This document shows positions 58,505 through 64,000 of a stretch of 64,000 nucleotides of DNA, in pieces. This stretch comes from Ophiura sarsii (lineage: Eukaryota > Echinodermata > Ophiuroidea > Amphilepidida > Ophiuridae). A program made the position numbers and the translations under genes. The DNA lies in the NCBI GenBank assembly GCA_035610835.1, contig CM069455.1:16195874-16259873 (forward strand), read 5' to 3'. The notes under the pieces are model-generated. The model saw only the letters and a list, made by a program, of their open reading frames with translations, was not told the DNA's origin and searched no databases. The first letter of the stretch is position 1. Every line of letters begins with the position of its first letter.

Positions 58505-58640
58505 ACACGGTTGGTGTTGGTGTAGTGGATGGAACGTTGACATGGGGAGCGAAAGGTTGTGGGTTCGAGCCCCATTATGATCACTTTTGTTTTATATGCG
58601 GGGTCTTGCCGCTGGATTTGTTTAGCCTGCCGGCATCATC
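58505..58640 (+). repeat. tRNA-derived SINE
   Basis: TGGTGTAGTGG (A box) and GGGTTCGAGCCCC (B box, perfect T stem) are correctly spaced, followed by a non-tRNA body (GCGGGGTCTTGCCGCTGG). The middle cannot form a normal anticodon arm. Confidence 0.6.
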
Positions 58641-58689
58641 TGTATGCGTGCCCACACGGACACCGCTGCTGGCGTTGACCGTATAAATG

Positions 58690-59215
58690 ACGCCATTTTT
58701 GGTGTTCGAAAATGTCAAAGTTTTTTACCGTTCTTTCAAAAATAAGGAGTATAATCACATTACAAACACATTTTGTGCGAGAGAAACACACACATTTGGC
58801 AAAAATGGCACAATAAACATCCGTTCGTTATAAATAAATGGATATGTTTAAATAATAAAACTATCACAATTATAGTCGTGGATCTCTGTGGCGTGCATAG
58901 GTTGGCCATGTCGTTGGCAATCGGCAATCACGGATTCGTTTTTCGAATATTCCTTGTTATCCTTTTATTTTTCTATTTTTTAAACTTGATGGTGGATTAA
59001 TGTAACATCATTGTTATGTCAATTTTTATCAATTATAAAGGCCGCCCATGCGTTTATAGTTTTCTTTTTATTTATTTATTTATCATAAATTTATCTCTTG
59101 ATTTTTTAACTTTCTTTGTATCTAAACAATTAAAATGCGTAAACAATTATATTATTGCTCAATAAATAAGTGATTTAACTTGAGTTCAGTTTGATTAATG
59201 ATAGCAAAACTTGTT
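58690..59215 (-). repeat. Reverse copy of the 36010-36490 retroelement
   Basis: Complementary to 36010-36490, including TTTTGTGCGAGAGAAACAC and TTGGCCATGTCGTTGGCAAT. Its B box is mutated (CACGGATTCGTTTTTCG). It is an older dispersed copy than the one in block B. Confidence 0.75.
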
Positions 59216-59860
59216 GTAAAACCATTTTACCAGTGTGCCCAACAATTTCTCCTTTGCACACTTTGTTTATACATTCAGAGATGTCACTTTAGCTTGTTTT
59301 AGTGTGGCGGGACCGAGACCACGAAGCGTGCAGAATGCGTTTTGCAGATCTGACACCACTATTTTTTTTTTTTTTTTAGGTATGGGCAGGGTTAAAATTA
59401 GAAACCTGTTAATATTTGAGAAGACCACGTGTGTTCGTTTGCAGGGCAGAACCTGCGTTTCTACTGCGGACAACAAAGAACCGGACACTTAGGTTAATAA
59501 TTCTATGGACTATTTATTCCGCAAACACACAACTCCACAACCGTTTAACTACAGCACTTACAAATTATTTATACCACCAAATATACTGAAACCAAAGCAA
59601 CAAATATTAACCAACCAAGACTATACAAACCAAAGTCACAGATTAATAAAAAGATTGTACCACCAAAATTTTACCACCATGGAGCGTTCTGAAATATACA
59701 AAAGAAAAGAACACTGTGTTAATACCATGTCACACCGACTATCATATGTGTAAATGATTACGCGCCATAAGCTTACAGTCCAACTCTGCGCTCAGGCTCC
59801 ATAACACATCTGCGCGCTTAAGCTCAATATCTCCTTTCCGTGGATAAGACCTCTCCTTCT
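59216..59860. other. Anonymous DNA with a 16-bp poly-T tract
   Basis: A short frame at 59440-59490 reads NLRFYCGQQRTGHLG, faintly like a gag zinc knuckle, but lacks the full CCHC set. Otherwise nothing recognised. Confidence 0.4.
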
Positions 59861-59937
59861 CTCAACTCCTCTGTCTCTCAACTCCTCTGTTTCTCAACTC
59901 CTCTGTCTCTCAACTCCTCTGTCTCTCAACTCCTCTA
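59861..59937. repeat. 16-bp tandem repeat, about 5 units
   Basis: Unit CTCAACTCCTCTGTCT with one T variant. A separate direct pair AACTACGCCATCGCCACGTG / AGCTACGCCATCGCCACGTG follows at about 59984-60050. Confidence 0.9.
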
Positions 59938-61090
59938 GGTCAGTTCCCACCGCGCACAGCAACCGGTACGTTGATAACAGAAACTACGCCATCGCCACGT
60001 GCACTTATGAATACTTTCCATAACAGAAGCTACGCCATCGCCACGTGCACATAGACTATTTTCCTTCATTTACACATATCATAATTTGTCGGTTAATTTG
60101 CTCAAACTTCCTCGTCACGATCATTAATCATAGGTTTGAGGCGGTACATAGTCGTAGTACTTCCAACACAAAGCAATATATACACACATAAGCCTAGTAT
60201 TGGTGATCAAAGAATGAATGGTGACTTTGTACAAGTAAGCCTATTATTTGTAATCTAGTCTGGAATGATGAGTTCGCCCAAGTACATATTAATTTTTACC
60301 ACATGTTATAACTATTGACTACACTACGCGAGTATGGGTCGCTTAGGGTGCGCTTACTACTCTACTTATCTAAACTTTATTATAACAATACAGTTTGTAA
60401 CCAATGGTAACCAAAGTAAAATGTGTTCATAACTTGACAAAATATCGCAAGTCTTATTTCTTAAACTACAATCAACATGTGCACAAACTTCATTACTCAG
60501 CACGACGCCATGGTTTGGAGCGCACATATCATCCAATAGGAACAATTGACAACCACTTCCAAAGGTTACGATGAATTAATGTTGTACCAAACAGTTTAAT
60601 CCTCACCTGTACCTCTCCTACTCGCCATTTGCCATTATTTACATATCACCATGATTTTTAAATGAAGTGACATTACTTACAGGTTATCGCTCTACAATAT
60701 GAGCATTCCCAATCTTCAGTTCACCTATTACTCCCGTCACACTCTGTCACGATTCCTATTTAACACATAGTAGGATATTCCCACTAAAAGTTAATCTAGT
60801 CTATATACAAAATAAGGTCATGGCATTCACAATTGTATGTGTGGATGGACAATAACAAGGTTGACATCACCCCAGTTAATAATACCCATGCATCAGCATG
60901 CTCCCCAATGTACTTCACATGGTATAGTGTGACACAGTGTCACCATGTAACAAGATGGTTAATTGTCAAAACATTCAAGTATTTCTCACCAAGCATGAAA
61001 AATGTTGAAATCGAAAATGTACTAAGTATTGACACAGCAGGAAAAATATCGAAATCAAAAATCTACAAAGTATTTTTGGACCAAGTGATA
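59938..61090. other. Anonymous DNA
   Basis: Apart from the direct pair noted above, no gene, terminal repeat or array is recognised. Confidence 0.45.
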
Positions 61091-61099
61091 AATTTCAAT

Positions 61100-61625
61100 C
61101 ACTTCAAAAAATTCTAAGTGTTTTTCCCCAAAACACAAATTTGGATCACAGAAAAACTTCTAAGTGTTACAGAACAAATTTTGATCCTCCAAAATTTTAT
61201 AAGTGTTTCACCAAAACACAAAATCTGATCCTCCAAAACTTTCTAAGTGTTTCACCAAAAACACAAATTTTGATTACAGAAAAACTTGTAAGTAATTTGG
61301 AAATTGAAAATATTTTCCAAAAATCGACTAAGTAATTTTTCATTGAACATGAAAAAATGTGAACTATCAAAAATGCTCTAAGTGTTGGACAAAGCAAAAA
61401 TCGACTAAGTAATTTTTCATTGAACATGAAAAAATGTGAAAAGTCAAAAATGCTCTAAGGGTTGGACAAAGCAAAAATCGACTAAGTAATTTTTCATTGA
61501 ACATGAAAAAATGTCAAATGTCAAAAATGCTCTAAGGGTTGGACAAAGCAAAAATCGACTAAGTAATTTTTTCATTGAACATGAAAAAATGTGAATATCA
61601 AAAATGCTCAAAGTGTTTGACTGAG
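61100..61625. repeat. Satellite: degenerate short repeat grading into a 77-bp tandem repeat
   Basis: From 61315 a 77-78 bp unit (CATTGAACATGAAAAAATGT, AAAAATGCTCTAAG, AAAGCAAAAATCGACTAAGT) repeats about four times. Upstream, 61100-61310 carries shorter degenerate repeats of CTAAGTGTTTCACCAAAACA. Confidence 0.85.
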
Positions 61626-61629
61626 CACT

Positions 61630-62785
61630 AGTTTTGGTCACTATAAAACTACAACCCAAAATCAGCAGATTACATTACACAATGCAATAAGTCTCCAAAA
61701 CGGTCTAACCAATCAGAACAAACATGCCGACTATTCCGCAGCACAATCAGGGCGTCACACTTTGTGTACATGACAAGCCTCAATATTATAAGAAATTTTG
61801 AATGATTAAAAATCATTACCACCGTATTCAGGAATATTGGAATACCTATTTAACTCTAGCATACAAATATATACACACATCATCATATTAATTTAACATC
61901 TGGGTCACCTGTTCTGTCCAACACACAAGTAAAACAAATACAATAAGTTGCCATGCAAGTTCCCTGTATTTACAATACAGTGATCATGAATCATCTCTGA
62001 TGGTTTGGTTTCTATATCAACGCGATAAGGAATGATGGGATATTGTCACAAAAAGCCTACCCAAATACTAGATAGCAGTAATAATCAAAAAAATAAAGCA
62101 CAGGCTCAATTTATACGCGGCACGCCCATCCCATGTTGTTTAAGAAATACATAATAACAAATTCACTAATCGCTCCTACCACACCATGGTCTCAATTTAC
62201 ATGTTAACACAATCCAACACTGAATCATGATAGCGTGACAATTTTGGTATAGAGTAATCATTTATCCATAAAACAATGACTCAATTTACATTCATAAAAT
62301 ATTTGTGTGCACTGGTAATTTATAATCATACACACTACTATTGACATGCAAGCCTGAATAACTGATCAAAAATTAGACTAACAATTAACTCAGGAGGAAA
62401 TCCTCAATCCAAAATTTAGGGCATGAAAATCAGGAACAGCTGACTTCATGTAACAATCCTAAAAATCATTAACAATATTTTAATGTTCAGAAAAGTGCAA
62501 CTGAAATTCCCAGAAACACTATCAATGAATGAATGTCATCATAAATGCATTTAATTCTTTCTGCAAACAAAGTACTCAACGCCAACTATTTTTGGAACAC
62601 ACTGTAATAATCCCAAAATCATAGCATGAAAGACGTAATTTTATAAAATTTGATATTTAAGATACACAGTACCAATTCAAAGTCACCACCAATACAGCGT
62701 AATTTACAAAGTATACTATTTTTGGGATACCCTGTAACATCCAGAATGCATTTTATAATATATATAAGCGACATCAAACACTGTA
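61630..62785. other. Anonymous DNA
   Basis: AT-rich with no array, terminal repeat or coding signal that I can support. Confidence 0.45.
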
Positions 62786-63082
62786 GGGACGCACCATTAG
62801 ATTTCCAGGGAGGGGGTAGGAAGTTTTTGGAAGAAAAAAAATTCACCCTCTATGTAGGCCCCCAAAAAAAAAATCCCCCCCTGATGAGTAAAAAAAAAAA
62901 AAAAAAAATTCCACCCCCACCCAACTCAATATGAATGAATACATTAAAAAAAAAAAATTCGCCGCCCTCGGCGGCGCAAAAAAAAAAATTCCCCCCTTAC
63001 GGCAGCCAAAAAAAAAAATTCACCCCCGGACCCAACTTCCTACCCCCCCCCCCCCCCCCCTGGAAATCAAATGGTGCGTCCC
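62786..63082. mobile_element. Harbinger-like MITE (GGGACGCACCATT ends)
   Basis: The ends match 7086-7442. Flanks are TA (GTA left, TAA right). The interior is again A-runs alternating with GC-rich words (AAATTCGCCGCCCTCGGCGG, AAATTCACCCCCGG), ending in a C-run. Confidence 0.65.
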
Positions 63083-64000
63083 TAATAGCGCGCACTAATT
63101 CAAAACACGCTTCACAACATCAAAAGAAACCGACATGTGTCGTCTCGTAATGACACGCCCTCAATTGACTGCAAGGTACTGATTCATACACAAGTTTGAT
63201 CATTTTCACAAAATATGGAATTAGAAAAATCGCGCAAATCGTCTCTAAAAATCAAAATCAGCATTCAATCACTAGCCATCCGTACGCTAGAAGGGTCTAT
63301 TTTCACTACTGAGGCATTGTCAACTCCATTTGTCAATCACAAAGAGAAATTTTGGAGGTAGAAAAATGATACTGAACTCCCCGATGCACAGGAAATGGTT
63401 TTCCCCCATATCTCACACGTCAGAAAATACGAGCCATTTTCTATCAAAACAGTTTCTGAACCTGCGTAACTCTGCACAGGAATTTCGCCAAAACAGTACT
63501 AAATGTTGAATTTATAAACTCGACAGGGTATCAAATGTCACCTATAGTAATTTCTTCAACTAGTCATAACCATCCCTGCTTTGTAGCCATATCCACAAAA
63601 ACATGAAAAATCAGGGAAAAACCGGTCATGATTCTTCTCAGAAAAAGGACGGAATGCCTATTATAATGCACTGTACAGCATAGGACGCCCCCACATTTCA
63701 CCAAATATGATGTGACTTGCGTCTCTAAAATCGCCAAATAGGATCCAAAATTTGGAAATTAAGCTCCCAAAATATTTTTAATAGTATACCAGAAACATGT
63801 ACATGCAATTTCCTACCCTCCCGCTCGTCTGGTCACGTCCACAAGATTTATGATATTTCTGGGAGAATCTGTGAGCAATCCCACAGGAGGGCCCGAGATT
63901 CTCTGCAGTAATTTGTATACACAACACACAAGATTCTAAAAACTGCTCTAAAATCCCGAATTTTATCATCTAACATAAATTACCTACCACAGAACATCCA
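63083..64000. other. Anonymous DNA to window end
   Basis: Nothing recognised on either strand. Confidence 0.45.

Noticed and set aside
59440..59490. Gag CCHC zinc knuckle
   Set aside because: NLRFYCGQQRTGHLG has only one cysteine and one histidine of the four ligands, and no gag context.

Overview
This window is a repeat-dense, AT-rich stretch of an animal nuclear genome. I see no prokaryotic gene organisation, no rRNA and no long host ORF. The many poly-C/poly-G tracts, abundant foldback and miniature transposons, and the frequent short word AGGCCTA suggest a marine invertebrate, possibly an echinoderm or hemichordate. That assignment is weak and rests on general familiarity, not on a diagnostic gene.

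Layout. Positions 1-3280 hold miniature elements and anonymous DNA. Positions 3282-15789 (block A1) and 18137-27149 (block A2) are two direct copies of one segment. They differ mainly by whole-element insertions and deletions and by a 35-bp minisatellite of different length. Positions 15790-18136 between them hold a foldback element and a CGTAT-rich repeat. Positions 26711-38088 (block B1) and 38189-48520 (block B2) are near-identical and are separated by exactly 100 N. This looks like two haplotypes placed in tandem at a scaffold join. The two copies differ by clean transposon insertions, each with an empty site in the other copy: a hAT element, a mariner, a second hAT, a piggyBac-like MITE and a LINE. 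Positions 48520-64000 are mostly nested transposons, LINE remnants, tRNA-like SINEs, satellites and anonymous DNA.

The best candidate host gene was found by reading splice signals on the minus strand. It is a small secreted, cysteine-rich peptide precursor. A TATA-driven exon encodes a 22-residue signal peptide region (36929-36994, again at 46874-46939). An acidic propeptide exon follows (26734-26788, copies at 15389-15434 and 38208-38262). Two short exons carry six cysteines, a stop and a downstream AATAAA (23936-23971 with 23700-23803; copies at 11801-11836 with 11565-11668). Exon phases fit (261 nt, 86 residues). The A1 propeptide exon differs from A2 by exactly nine in-frame bases. The A duplication therefore copied the propeptide and cysteine exons but not the signal exon, so one signal exon faces two downstream cassettes.

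Other signals of interest are an exact animal histone-type 3' stem-loop with no histone gene nearby (55549), a young polymorphic LINE insertion beside that gene's promoter (47290-48259), clusters of dyad-symmetric 20-mers inside a MITE (13804-14074), and a family of CCCGGG-ended elements with long poly-G/C runs that make 8-9 bp target duplications.
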